Source: Agromyces tardus (GTDB lineage Bacteria; Actinomycetota; Actinomycetes; Actinomycetales; Microbacteriaceae). From it: a stretch of DNA of 64,000 bases. Positions within the stretch are counted from its first letter, which is position 1; each line of letters starts with the position of its first letter. Made by a program: the position numbers and the translations under genes. A model generated the notes under the pieces. The model had not been told where the DNA came from. It made no database searches and worked only from the letters and a program-made list of their open reading frames with translations. The stretch spans positions 1 to 64,000 of the forward strand of contig NZ_RHHB01000009.1 in the NCBI RefSeq assembly GCF_003710805.1, given 5' to 3'. Below are positions 47,736 through 55,045 of the stretch, one piece after another.

Positions 47736-47993
47736 CTACTCGCCGACCGCCACGATGTTGACGACCTTGCGGCCGCCCTTCTGGCCGAACTGCACTGCGC
47801 CGGCCTCGAGCGCGAAGAGGGTGTCGTCGCCACCGCGACCGACGCCCGCACCCGGGTGGAAGTGGGTGCCGCGCTGGCGGACGATGATCTCGCCCGCGCC
47901 GACGACCTGGCCGCCGAAGCGCTTCACGCCGAGGCGCTGCGCGTTCGAGTCACGACCGTTCCGAGTGGAGCTCGCTCCCTTTTTGTGTGCCAT
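47736..47993 (-). CDS. rpmA: 50S ribosomal protein L27
   Basis: An 85-residue L27. It starts [20 protein letters not shown]; the N-terminal tail reaches the peptidyl-transferase centre. No cleaved N-terminal extension of the Firmicutes type is present. It follows rplU by 25 bases in the standard rplU-rpmA-obg order. Its stop lies 15 bases before a UUCG terminator. Confidence 0.98.
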   Translation of the reverse strand: MAHKKGASSTRNGRDSNAQRLGVKRFGGQVVGAGEIIVRQRGTHFHPGAGVGRGGDDTLFALEAGAVQFGQKGGRKVVNIVAVGE

Positions 47994-48018
47994 GTCTGTC
48001 TCTCCTTGCGGGCCGCTG

Positions 48019-48327
48019 CTACTTGATGCCGGTGATCTTGACGCGCGTGAGCTCCTGACGGTGGCCCTGGCGCTTCTTGTAGCCGGTCTTGTTCTTGAAC
48101 TTCTGGATCACGATCTTGGGGCCGCGGAGATCGTTCAGGACCTCAGCCGTGACCGTGACCTTCGCGAGCGACTTGGCGTCGGAGGTGATCTTCTCGCCGT
48201 CGACGAGGAGGACCGGGATGAGCTGGACGTTGCCGTCCTTGTCAGCCTTGATGCGGTCCATCGTCACGATGGTGCCCACTTCGACCTTCTCCTGCCGACC
48301 GCCGGCGCGCACTACTGCGTAAACCAC
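48019..48327 (-). CDS. rplU: 50S ribosomal protein L21
   Basis: A 102-residue L21, with [20 protein letters not shown] at the N-terminus and [19 protein letters not shown] at the rRNA-binding C-terminus. It starts with GTG at 48327, where only a weak ribosome binding site is visible. It is the first gene of the rplU-rpmA unit and lies behind an approximately 150-base leader. Confidence 0.98.
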   Translation of the reverse strand: MVYAVVRAGGRQEKVEVGTIVTMDRIKADKDGNVQLIPVLLVDGEKITSDAKSLAKVTVTAEVLNDLRGPKIVIQKFKNKTGYKKRQGHRQELTRVKITGIK

Positions 48328-48477
48328 TACTCGTACCTATCTCTGGGGAACCCGGGGGCTCCATAGCTGTTGGCTGTCATTGCCTGATGGGATGTCACTG
48401 CGCGGGACCCCAGCGGGAAGGAGGGTCGTCACTGCCAGAAAACTGTGCGGGCACACCGGGATAAGCGGTGGCACCAA
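48328..48477 (-). other. Long 5' leader of rplU
   Basis: About 150 transcribed, non-coding bases lie between the predicted rplU start site and GTG 48327. It contains GC-rich self-complementary stretches (for example around 48342-48360). A ribosomal-protein autoregulatory leader is possible; I cannot match it to a known RNA family. Confidence 0.5.
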
Positions 48478-48483
48478 CGGTCG

Positions 48484-48512
48484 AGTTTACTTGATGACAG
48501 GGGGGCGGTCAA
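48484..48512 (-). promoter_or_regulatory. rplU promoter, TTGACC-17-TAAACT
   Basis: The best vegetative sigma-factor promoter in the window: -35 TTGACC (48507-48512), a 17-base spacer and -10 TAAACT (48484-48489) on the minus strand. Confidence 0.8.
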
Positions 48513-48556
48513 ACGGAGCCGTCGGGCGTGTCGCGCGATGCGGCCGGCCCGCCGCC

Positions 48557-48562
48557 TAGACT
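48557..48562 (+). promoter_or_regulatory. -10 element TAGACT of a leaderless promoter
   Basis: TAGACT is 6 bases before ATG 48569 of the DUF4031 gene. Confidence 0.5.
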
Positions 48563-48568
48563 CGCCGC

Positions 48569-48853
48569 ATGACCGTGCTGATCGACCCGCCGCTCTGGCC
48601 CAAGCACGGCACGGTGTGGTCGCACCTCGTGAGCGACAGCTCGATCGAGGAGCTCGTGGCGTTCGCCGAACGGGCGGGGATCCCCGCCCGCGGCTTCGAC
48701 CTCGACCACTACGACGTGCCGCAGGAACGGTACGACGAGCTCGTGCGCGCCGGCGCCGTGCCGGTGCCCGCGCGCGAACTCGTGCGCCGGCTCCGCGCGA
48801 GCGGGCTCCGGGTCACGCCGCGCGAGCGGCACGGCCGGTCACTCGGCGCCTGA
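48569..48853 (+). CDS. DUF4031 domain protein
   Basis: A 94-residue small protein matching DUF4031: TVLIDPPLWPKHGTVWSHLVSD, then GIPARGFDLDHYDVPQERY. The family is common in actinobacteria and of unknown function; the conserved His and Asp residues suggest a metal-dependent enzyme. It is divergent from rplU, has a leaderless promoter, and its 3' end overlaps the convergent RNase E gene by 15 bases, so the two transcripts are antisense there. Confidence 0.88.
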   Translation: MTVLIDPPLWPKHGTVWSHLVSDSSIEELVAFAERAGIPARGFDLDHYDVPQERYDELVRAGAVPVPARELVRRLRASGLRVTPRERHGRSLGA

Positions 48854-51595
48854 ACCGCCGGGCGCCTCGTCTGCACGCGTGATCACGGGCGGAGCGCCCG
48901 CGGGGCTCAGCGCCGCCGTGGAGACCCGTCGGCTGCGCGACTTGGCGCGGCCCTCCCCCGGGCGCTTCGGCGCCGGCAGCGCGTCGAGCACCGAGTCGAG
49001 GAGGACCTCGGCCTCGGCCACCCGCACCGGGCGCTCGCGCCGCACGGGCACCTCGGGCAGGCCGGGGAGCTCGATGAGCGGAACCGAGGCCGGCTGCGCG
49101 TCGGCGGGAGCCGGTGCGGCCGCGGGCGCCTCGACGGATGCCTCGGGGCGGCCGCCCGCCTGCGAGGCCCGACGGTGCCGTCCGCGGCGACGGCCCGACG
49201 GCTCGCGTGCCTCGGTCGCCGCGGGAGCCTCGGCGGGTGCCGTGGGAGCCTCGGACGTGTCGGATGTCCCGGATGCCTCCGGTGCCTGCTCGGTCGACGT
49301 CGGAGCCTGCTGCGCGGCGGCGTGGGCGGCCGCGGCATCCGCTGCCTTCTGCTCGCCGTGCGACAGCGTCGAGGCGGCGATGAGCGCGAGCGCGTGCTTC
49401 GCGTCCTCGGTGATGCCGTGCGTGCCGGTGTGCGGCTTGGGCTCGGCGGGCTGCTGCGGCGCCTGCGGCTGGCCGCCGCCCTGCCCGCCGCGGCCACGGC
49501 GGCGCTCGGGCTGCTGCGGCTGCTGCGGGGAGCGGTGCCGGGCGATGGGCTCGTGGTGCACGATGATGCCCCGGCCGGCGCAGATGTCGCACGGCTCGGA
49601 GAACGACTCCAGCAGGCCCAGGCCGAGCTTCTTGCGGGTCATCTGCACGAGGCCGAGCGAGGTGACCTCGGCGACCTGGTGCTTCGTGCGGTCGCGCGAG
49701 AGGCACTCGACCAGTCGCCGCAGCACGAGGTCGCGGTTCGACTCGAGCACCATGTCGATGAAGTCGACCACGATGATGCCGCCGATGTCGCGCAGTCGCA
49801 GCTGGCGCACGATCTCTTCGGCCGCCTCGAGGTTGTTCTTCGTGACGGTCTCCTCGAGGTTGCCGCCGGAGCCGACGAACTTGCCCGTGTTGACGTCGAC
49901 GACCGTCATCGCCTCGGTGCGGTCGATGACGAGGGAGCCGCCCGACGGCAGCCAGACCTTGCGGTCGAGCGCCTTCTCGATCTGCTCGGTGATGCGGAAC
50001 TCGTCGAACGCGTCGCGGTCGCCCGCGTACGCCTCGACGCGCTCCATCAGGTCGGGGGCGACGGCGCGCAGGTAGCGCTCGATCGTCTCGCGCGCCTCGT
50101 CGCCGGCGATGATCATCTTCTGGAAGTCCTCGTTGAAGACGTCGCGGACGATCTTGATCAGCAGGTCGGGCTCCGAGTGCAGGAGCGCCGGCGCCTGCAC
50201 CTTCTCGAGCTGCGTCGAGATGTCGGCCCACTGCGCGAGCAGGCGGTTCACGTCGAGCGTGAGCTGTTCCTCGGTGGCCCCCTCGGCCGCGGTGCGCACG
50301 ATGACGCCCTGGTTCTCGGGGAGCACCTCCTTGAGGATCTTCTTGAGGCGGGCCCGCTCGGTGTCGGGCAGCTTGCGGCTGATGCCGTTCATCGAGCCGT
50401 TCGGCACGTACACGAGGTACCGGCCGGGAAGCGAGATCTGGCTCGTGAGGCGGGCGCCCTTGTGGCCCACCGGGTCCTTCGTGACCTGCACGAGCACGCG
50501 GTCGCCGGGCTTGAGGGCGAGCTCGATGCGGCGGGGCTGGTTCTTCTCGCCGTTCTCGGCGGCGGCATCCCAGTCGACCTCGCCCGAGTAGAGCACGGCG
50601 TTGCGGCCGCGGCCGATGTCGACGAACGCGGCCTCCATGCTCGGCAGCACGTTCTGCACGCGGCCGAGGTAGACGTTGCCGATGAGCGACGCGTCCTGGT
50701 TGCGTGCGACGTAGTGCTCGACGAGCACGCCGTCTTCGAGCACGCCGATCTGGATGCGGCCGGCCTTCTGACGGACGATCATCGAGCGGTCGACCGACTC
50801 GCGGCGGGCGAGGAACTCGGCCTCGGTGATCACGGCGCGTCGGCGGCCGGCGTCGCGGCCGTCGCGGCGACGCTGCTTCTTCGCCTCGAGGCGGGTGGAG
50901 CCCTTGACCTTCTGCGGCTCGGTGATGAGCTCGACCTCGCGGGGCTTGCGCACGCGCACGACCGTGTTGGCCGGCTCGTCGCCCGCGTTGCGCGGCTCCT
51001 CGCCGGTGCGGCGACGGGTGCGGCGACGCACGCTCGTGCCCTCGTCGGATGCCGCGGGGCGCTCGCCGCGCTCAGGACGCTCGCCGCGCTCGCGGTCGGG
51101 ACGCTCGCCGCGCTCCGGACGCTCGGGCAGTGCGAGCACGGGCGGGGCGTGGAAGATGAGCGAGGTCGTGGTGAGCACCGCGGGGATCGGCGAGGCGGGC
51201 TCGGCGGCCGGCTCCTCGGCGGGCTGGGCGCCCGGCTCGGCCGACTCGGTGTCGGCCTGCTCGGCGTCCCCGTCGGCCTGCGTCGCGTCGGTGTCGGCGC
51301 CCTCGGCGTGCGGTGCCTCGTCGTTCACGGACCCGGGCGCGGACTCGGCCGCGGACGGGGCCTGCGCCTCGGTCGTGCCGTCGACGTGCTCGACCGAGGG
51401 AGCCGGAGCCGCGGCATCCGCACCGGCCTCGGCGGAAGCGGACGCGAGGTCGTGCTCGCTCGTGTCGCCGGCGCGCGGCACGACCTGGGCGCGACCGCGA
51501 CCGCTGCGACGTGCTCCGAACAGGCCGCCCCGACGCCGGGACGCTGCGTTCACGGATTCGGGTTCGTTGGTCTGGTTCTCGTTGCCTTCCACCAT
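48839..51595 (-). CDS. rne: Ribonuclease E/G
   Basis: A 918-residue endoribonuclease of the actinobacterial arrangement: a long disordered N-terminal extension (about 1-270, rich in Ala, Glu, Pro and Arg), then S1 domain (YLGRVQNVLPSMEAAFVDIG), RNase H-like and 5'-sensor regions, and the catalytic DNase-I-like part with VVDVNTGKFVG and DFIDM. The zinc-link is CDICAGRG. A C-terminal basic, Ala/Pro-rich tail (from about 690) is the degradosome scaffold. It cleaves AU-rich single-stranded mRNA and matures rRNA. ATG 51595 is preferred to upstream starts (TAGGAGTG precedes it). The N-terminal part contains tandem GERP repeats. Confidence 0.93.
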   Translation of the reverse strand: MVEGNENQTNEPESVNAASRRRGGLFGARRSGRGRAQVVPRAGDTSEHDLASASAEAGADAAAPAPSVEHVDGTTEAQAPSAAESAPGSVNDEAPHAEGADTDATQADGDAEQADTESAEPGAQPAEEPAAEPASPIPAVLTTTSLIFHAPPVLALPERPERGERPDRERGERPERGERPAASDEGTSVRRRTRRRTGEEPRNAGDEPANTVVRVRKPREVELITEPQKVKGSTRLEAKKQRRRDGRDAGRRRAVITEAEFLARRESVDRSMIVRQKAGRIQIGVLEDGVLVEHYVARNQDASLIGNVYLGRVQNVLPSMEAAFVDIGRGRNAVLYSGEVDWDAAAENGEKNQPRRIELALKPGDRVLVQVTKDPVGHKGARLTSQISLPGRYLVYVPNGSMNGISRKLPDTERARLKKILKEVLPENQGVIVRTAAEGATEEQLTLDVNRLLAQWADISTQLEKVQAPALLHSEPDLLIKIVRDVFNEDFQKMIIAGDEARETIERYLRAVAPDLMERVEAYAGDRDAFDEFRITEQIEKALDRKVWLPSGGSLVIDRTEAMTVVDVNTGKFVGSGGNLEETVTKNNLEAAEEIVRQLRLRDIGGIIVVDFIDMVLESNRDLVLRRLVECLSRDRTKHQVAEVTSLGLVQMTRKKLGLGLLESFSEPCDICAGRGIIVHHEPIARHRSPQQPQQPERRRGRGGQGGGQPQAPQQPAEPKPHTGTHGITEDAKHALALIAASTLSHGEQKAADAAAAHAAAQQAPTSTEQAPEASGTSDTSEAPTAPAEAPAATEAREPSGRRRGRHRRASQAGGRPEASVEAPAAAPAPADAQPASVPLIELPGLPEVPVRRERPVRVAEAEVLLDSVLDALPAPKRPGEGRAKSRSRRVSTAALSPAGAPPVITRADEAPGGSGAE
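51059..51130 (-). repeat. Tandem repeats coding for GERPxR units in RNase E
   Basis: About four degenerate 12-24-base units containing GAGCGTCC and GCGGCGAGCG encode repeated ERGERPER-type sequence in the N-terminal extension. Confidence 0.7.
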
Positions 51596-51815
51596 CTCTG
51601 GTGCACTCCTACGTCGGGTGTCGATGGCCGCGCCATCGTGCCCGTACTCCTCAGAGCGGCCCCACGCCGTGCGCGGAACCGCCAATCCTTCACTACTGCG
51701 CCCGGCGGGTGCCGGTGACGCCACGTCTCGCGGTGCATTGGACCGCGTGTCGGATGCGGTGCATCCTCAAAGCCTTCATTGGCGTCGCGCGGGCGCGGCC
51801 CGGACGACTTCCTCG

Positions 51816-51821
51816 ATTATC
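51816..51821 (-). promoter_or_regulatory. Extended -10 GATAAT, candidate rne promoter
   Basis: TGC-GATAAT on the minus strand would start an rne transcript with an approximately 215-base leader. No -35 is seen. Confidence 0.4.
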
Positions 51822-51888
51822 GCACGGTCTCGTCGGTACGCGCGGAATCGGCGTGCGGGAACTCGCAGGTGCCCACGGAATCGCATGC

Positions 51889-51894
51889 CAGAAT
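51889..51894 (+). promoter_or_regulatory. -10 element CAGAAT of a leaderless promoter
   Basis: CAGAAT is 6 bases before ATG 51901 of the VKOR gene. Confidence 0.5.
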
Positions 51895-51900
51895 ACGGAC

Positions 51901-52527
51901 ATGCCCGACGACTCCCCCACGAGAACCCGGCCCGTGGCGTTCGCGATCTTCCTCATCGTCGCCGGGGCGCTCGGGCTGCTGGCCGCATTCGAGCTGTCCA
52001 TCGAGAAGATCCTCACGCTCTCGAACCCCGACTACGTGCCCAACTGCAATGTCGGCGTGCTCGTCGGTTGCAGCGTGAACCTGGCATCCGACCAAGGCTC
52101 GGTGTTCGGCTTCCCCAACCCGTTCATCGGGCTCATGGCCTGGCCGGTCGTGATCACGATCGCCGTGGCGCTCCTCGCCGGAGCCGCGTTCGCCCGCTGG
52201 TTCTGGATCGGCTTCAACGTGGGCGTCACCGGCGCACTCGTGTTCGTCGGCTGGCTCATCGCGCAGAGCATCTACGTGCTCGACGTGCTCTGCCCGTGGT
52301 GCATGCTCACCTGGTCGGTCACGATCCCGGTGTTCTGGGCCGTGACCCTGTACAACCTGCGCGAGGGGCATATTCCGGCGTCGGCACGTGTGCGTGAGTT
52401 CGCGGGACGCCTGTTCTCGTGGATCCCGGTCATCACCGTCGTCTGCTACGCGATCGTCATCCTGCTGGCACAGGCGCAGATGAACGCGATCCCCCGGGTC
52501 CTCATCGACCTGCAGAACCTGTTCTGA
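51901..52527 (+). CDS. Vitamin K epoxide reductase (VKOR) family protein
   Basis: A 208-residue membrane protein with about five transmembrane helices. The loop cysteines are in PNCNVGVLVGCSVNLASD and the active-site CxxC is LCPWCMLTW. Bacterial VKOR re-oxidises DsbA-like thioredoxins with menaquinone and thus drives disulfide formation outside the membrane; many actinobacteria lack DsbB and use it instead. Unlike mycobacterial fusions it has no attached thioredoxin domain. The partner DsbA is not in this window. The start is supported by the leaderless -10. Confidence 0.95.
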   Translation: MPDDSPTRTRPVAFAIFLIVAGALGLLAAFELSIEKILTLSNPDYVPNCNVGVLVGCSVNLASDQGSVFGFPNPFIGLMAWPVVITIAVALLAGAAFARWFWIGFNVGVTGALVFVGWLIAQSIYVLDVLCPWCMLTWSVTIPVFWAVTLYNLREGHIPASARVREFAGRLFSWIPVITVVCYAIVILLAQAQMNAIPRVLIDLQNLF

Positions 52528-52591
52528 TCGCCGCGCGCGCTCATCGCGCCGCGCGGGCGGGCGGCATCCGTCTGACCGGGGTGCCGGCGGG

Positions 52592-53269
52592 TCACTCGCG
52601 CCACTCGACGATCCGGTCGGCGTCCCACGGCTCCGACCACCCGAGCTCGTCGAACATGCGCGAGAGCACGATCCCCGTGAACCCCCAGATCAGGCGGCTC
52701 CCGACGGTGAACGCGGGCGCGCGGTAGACCACGCCATCGAGTGCGTGCTCGGTGCTCGCTCGGTTGTCCGGATGCAGCAGGTCGGCCACCGGCACGCGGA
52801 ACACCTCGACCGATTCGTGGTGGTCGACGGCGGCGACGTGCGACGGCCGCACCCACCACGCGGGCACCGGCGTGACGAGGTGGTTGCTCACGGGTACGGC
52901 CATCGGCGGGAGCACGCCGAGCGCGTCGATGCCCTCCGGATCGAGGCCGGTCTCCTCGACCGCCTCGCGCACGGCGGCGTCGACCGGTCCCGCGTCGGAC
53001 GGCTCGATGCGGCCGCCCGGGAAGGCGATCTGCCCAGGGTGGCTGCCGAGCGTCGCGGCGCGGCGCAGCAGCAGCACGTCGAGGTCCCGCGGAACGGAGC
53101 CGCTCGACCGGGCGGCGAGGGCGTCGAGCACCCCGAACAGCACGAGGACCGCCGCGGGGCGCGCGCCGCCGGGATCTGCGAGCACGCGCGTGCGATCCGT
53201 CCGCCACTCCAGCCCGCGCTCGCACAGGGCCACGAGCTGGGCTCGGGCATCTGCAGTCGACGTCGGCAT
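52592..53269 (-). CDS. Nudix hydrolase, CoA pyrophosphatase (NudL-like)
   Basis: A 225-residue Nudix enzyme. The CoA-specific motif LLLRRAATLGSHPGQIAFPGG-like region precedes a Nudix box (GRIEPSD through REAVEETGLD). It hydrolyses CoA to 3',5'-ADP and 4'-phosphopantetheine, and short-chain acyl-CoAs. ATG 53269 is chosen over GTG 53275 because a leaderless -10 is 6 bases before the former. Length is normal. It stands alone. Confidence 0.9.
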   Translation of the reverse strand: MPTSTADARAQLVALCERGLEWRTDRTRVLADPGGARPAAVLVLFGVLDALAARSSGSVPRDLDVLLLRRAATLGSHPGQIAFPGGRIEPSDAGPVDAAVREAVEETGLDPEGIDALGVLPPMAVPVSNHLVTPVPAWWVRPSHVAAVDHHESVEVFRVPVADLLHPDNRASTEHALDGVVYRAPAFTVGSRLIWGFTGIVLSRMFDELGWSEPWDADRIVEWRE

Positions 53270-53275
53270 CTGCAC

Positions 53276-53281
53276 AGCCTA
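53276..53281 (-). promoter_or_regulatory. -10 element TAGGCT of a leaderless promoter
   Basis: On the minus strand TAGGCT is 6 bases before ATG 53269; it abuts the alternative GTG 53275, deciding the start. Confidence 0.5.
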
Positions 53282-53354
53282 CGGACTCGTGCCGTGGCGC
53301 GGGTGGGGGCCGGCGACGCGGACCGGCCGCCGACGCCGGGCGCGCACCATCCGG

Positions 53355-54404
53355 TCAGGCCTCGCCGGGCACTCCGGCCGCGAGCTCGGCGAACACCGCG
53401 TTCGCGTCGTCGTCGCGCGCGAGGGGCGCGGCCTGCCCGGCCCACAGCGACTGCAGCTCGCCGAGGCCGCGCCGTGCCGCTTCCTCCCGGAACCGGGCGG
53501 TGAGCCAGTTCTGCACGGGGAACGGCGCGATCACTCCCCCGCGCTCGATCGCGCGCACGGCCCGGTTCGGGATGCCGCGGGCCAGCCGGCCGCTCATCGC
53601 CCGCGTGAGCACCATGCCGTGCGCGGTCGCCTGCGCGATGGCCTCGCGGTGCGCGTCGTTCGCCGCCGACTGCCGCGTGCGCAGGAACGCCGTTCCGACC
53701 TGCACCCCGGAGGCGCCGAGCGCGAACGCGGCCGCGACACCGCGCCGATCGGCGATGGCGCCGGCGGCGATCACCGGCACCCGCACCGCGTCGGCGACCT
53801 GCGGCACGAGCGCGAGCGTTCCCACGAGCGAGTCCTCGGCGGATCGGAGGAACGACACGCGGTGCCCACCGGCCTCGAACCCGGTCGCCACGATCGCGTC
53901 GACCCCGCCCCGCTCGAGCGCGACCGCCTCGTCGACCGTCGTCGCCGTGCCGACCACGAGGATGCCGCGATCGTGCGCCGCATCGACGACCTCGGTCGAG
54001 GGGACCCCGAAGACGAAGCTCACGACCGCCGGGCGAGCGTCGAGGACCGCGACGAACTGCTCCTCGAACGGCGGCAGGTAGCGCTCGGGCCGCTCGGGCG
54101 GCTCGAGGTCGAGTTCGTCGAAGAACGGCCGGAGCGCCCCGACGGCGGCGTCGAACTCGGACCGCGTCACCTGGGCGACGTCGTCGTGCGGCAGCCAGAG
54201 GTTGAGCGCGAACGGCCGAGCCGTGGCGTCGCGGAGCGCGGTCGCGGTGTCGCGGATGCGATCGGCGTCGTAGCCGTAGAGGCCGTACGAGCCGAGTCCG
54301 CCGCGCTCGCTCACGAGGGCCGCGAGCTCGACCGACGAATGCCCGCCGAACGGGCCGAGTACGATCGGCCGTTCGATGCCGAGCAGTGTCGCGAGATCAG
54401 CCAA
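53355..54404 (-). CDS. Nitronate monooxygenase family protein
   Basis: A 349-residue FMN-dependent TIM barrel of the 2-nitropropane dioxygenase family. GIERPIVLGPFGGHSSVELAA is the N-terminal FMN region, ATGFEAGGHRV the phosphate-binding loop, and ALGASGVQVGTAFLRT the conserved C-terminal strand. It oxidises toxic nitronates such as propionate 3-nitronate. The start is probably TTG 54404, 6 bases after AGGAGG; the ATG at 54419 would place that ribosome binding site inside the gene. It overlaps the zinc-ribbon gene upstream, so both come from one promoter facing the truncated hemoglobin. Confidence 0.88.
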   Translation of the reverse strand: MADLATLLGIERPIVLGPFGGHSSVELAALVSERGGLGSYGLYGYDADRIRDTATALRDATARPFALNLWLPHDDVAQVTRSEFDAAVGALRPFFDELDLEPPERPERYLPPFEEQFVAVLDARPAVVSFVFGVPSTEVVDAAHDRGILVVGTATTVDEAVALERGGVDAIVATGFEAGGHRVSFLRSAEDSLVGTLALVPQVADAVRVPVIAAGAIADRRGVAAAFALGASGVQVGTAFLRTRQSAANDAHREAIAQATAHGMVLTRAMSGRLARGIPNRAVRAIERGGVIAPFPVQNWLTARFREEAARRGLGELQSLWAGQAAPLARDDDANAVFAELAAGVPGEA

Positions 54405-54582
54405 GGTGTTCCTCCTCATCGGCGGGCGTCCGCCCGCACCTCCAGCACGCAGTGGTCCGCGGGCCGTCGATCAGCGCGCCGCACTCGGCGCAGACGCGGC
54501 CGAGCCAGCACGCCGGGTCCCCGCCGGGATCATCGTCTGGTAGTGCGGTCATCGGCCTCATTCGGTTGTTCGCTGAATTCAC
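54397..54582 (-). CDS. Small zinc-ribbon protein upstream of nitronate monooxygenase
   Basis: A 61-residue protein with a two-knuckle zinc ribbon: CAECG and CWRCG, 13 residues apart, in an acidic frame. No enzyme motif is visible. GTG 54582 fits the leaderless rule (GATAGT 6 bases upstream on the minus strand); ATG 54561 and ATG 54552 are alternatives, the last with a GAGG sequence in front. Its 3' end overlaps the start of the monooxygenase, so it is translated with it. Function unknown; a redox or metal adaptor for the neighbouring enzyme is a guess. Confidence 0.65.
   Translation of the reverse strand: MNSANNRMRPMTALPDDDPGGDPACWLGRVCAECGALIDGPRTTACWRCGRTPADEEEHLG
54574..54581. promoter_or_regulatory. 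Palindrome TGAATTCA in the divergent control region
   Basis: A perfect 8-base palindrome nested in a TTCGGT-N14-ACCGAA inverted repeat (54561-54586), within an AT-rich island between divergent genes. Candidate operator. Confidence 0.4.
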
Positions 54583-54588
54583 CGAAAC

Positions 54589-54594
54589 ACTATC
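54589..54594 (-). promoter_or_regulatory. -10 element GATAGT of a leaderless promoter
   Basis: On the minus strand GATAGT is 6 bases before GTG 54582 of the zinc-ribbon gene and 13 bases from the opposing -10 of the hemoglobin gene. Confidence 0.45.
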
Positions 54595-54607
54595 CGGTTA
54601 ATTCGGC

Positions 54608-54613
54608 TAGCGT
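54608..54613 (+). promoter_or_regulatory. -10 element TAGCGT of a leaderless promoter
   Basis: TAGCGT is 6 bases before ATG 54620 of the truncated hemoglobin. Confidence 0.5.
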
Positions 54614-54619
54614 GAGGGC

Positions 54620-55045
54620 ATGACGCGCGACCTGCAGGACCGTTCCGACATCCGCGACCTCGTCGACGGGTTCTACCGCCGCGCGTTCGCCGATCCGCTC
54701 ATCGGACCGATCTTCACCGAGGTCGCGAAGCTCGACCTCGACCACCACCTCCCGATCATGTGCGACTTCTGGGAGACCGTGCTCTTCAACGCCGGCCTCT
54801 ACCGACGCAACGCCCTGCAGCTGCACCTCTCGTTGAACGCACGGCATCCGCTGCGACCGGAGCACTTCGATCGCTGGCTCGAACTCTGGATCGCGAACGT
54901 CGACGAGCACTTCAGGGGCCAGAAGGCCGAGCTCGCGAAACTCCAGGCGCAGCGCATCGCCGGCTCGATCAGCCGGCGGATGGCGGGACGATCCGGCAGC
55001 GGGTTCGAGACGATCGTCACGAGGGAGCACGTCGATGCGTCCTGA
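54620..55045 (+). CDS. Group III truncated hemoglobin
   Basis: A 141-residue 2-over-2 globin. FYRRAFADPLIGPIFTEV, then HHLPIMCDFWETVLF and RPEHFDRWLELW, are group III features; the proximal histidine is His82. Group III globins are linked with protection against nitric oxide or reactive nitrogen species and with microaerobic growth. It is divergent from a nitronate monooxygenase and followed, with an 11-base overlap, by a Cys-rich regulator. That context supports a nitrogen-oxide detoxification role (inference). Confidence 0.94.
   Translation: MTRDLQDRSDIRDLVDGFYRRAFADPLIGPIFTEVAKLDLDHHLPIMCDFWETVLFNAGLYRRNALQLHLSLNARHPLRPEHFDRWLELWIANVDEHFRGQKAELAKLQAQRIAGSISRRMAGRSGSGFETIVTREHVDAS

Larger units (their letters stand above)
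51596..51900. other. 305-base intergenic region: RNase E leader and VKOR promoter
   Basis: No gene is supported here. On the minus strand it would be the long leader of rne. It holds two hairpins: GGATGC-GGT-GCATCC (51752-51766) and GCGGT-N7-ACCGC (51730-51746), and an extended -10 (TGCGATAAT, hexamer 51816-51821). On the plus strand the last 12 bases are the leaderless promoter of the VKOR gene. Confidence 0.55.
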
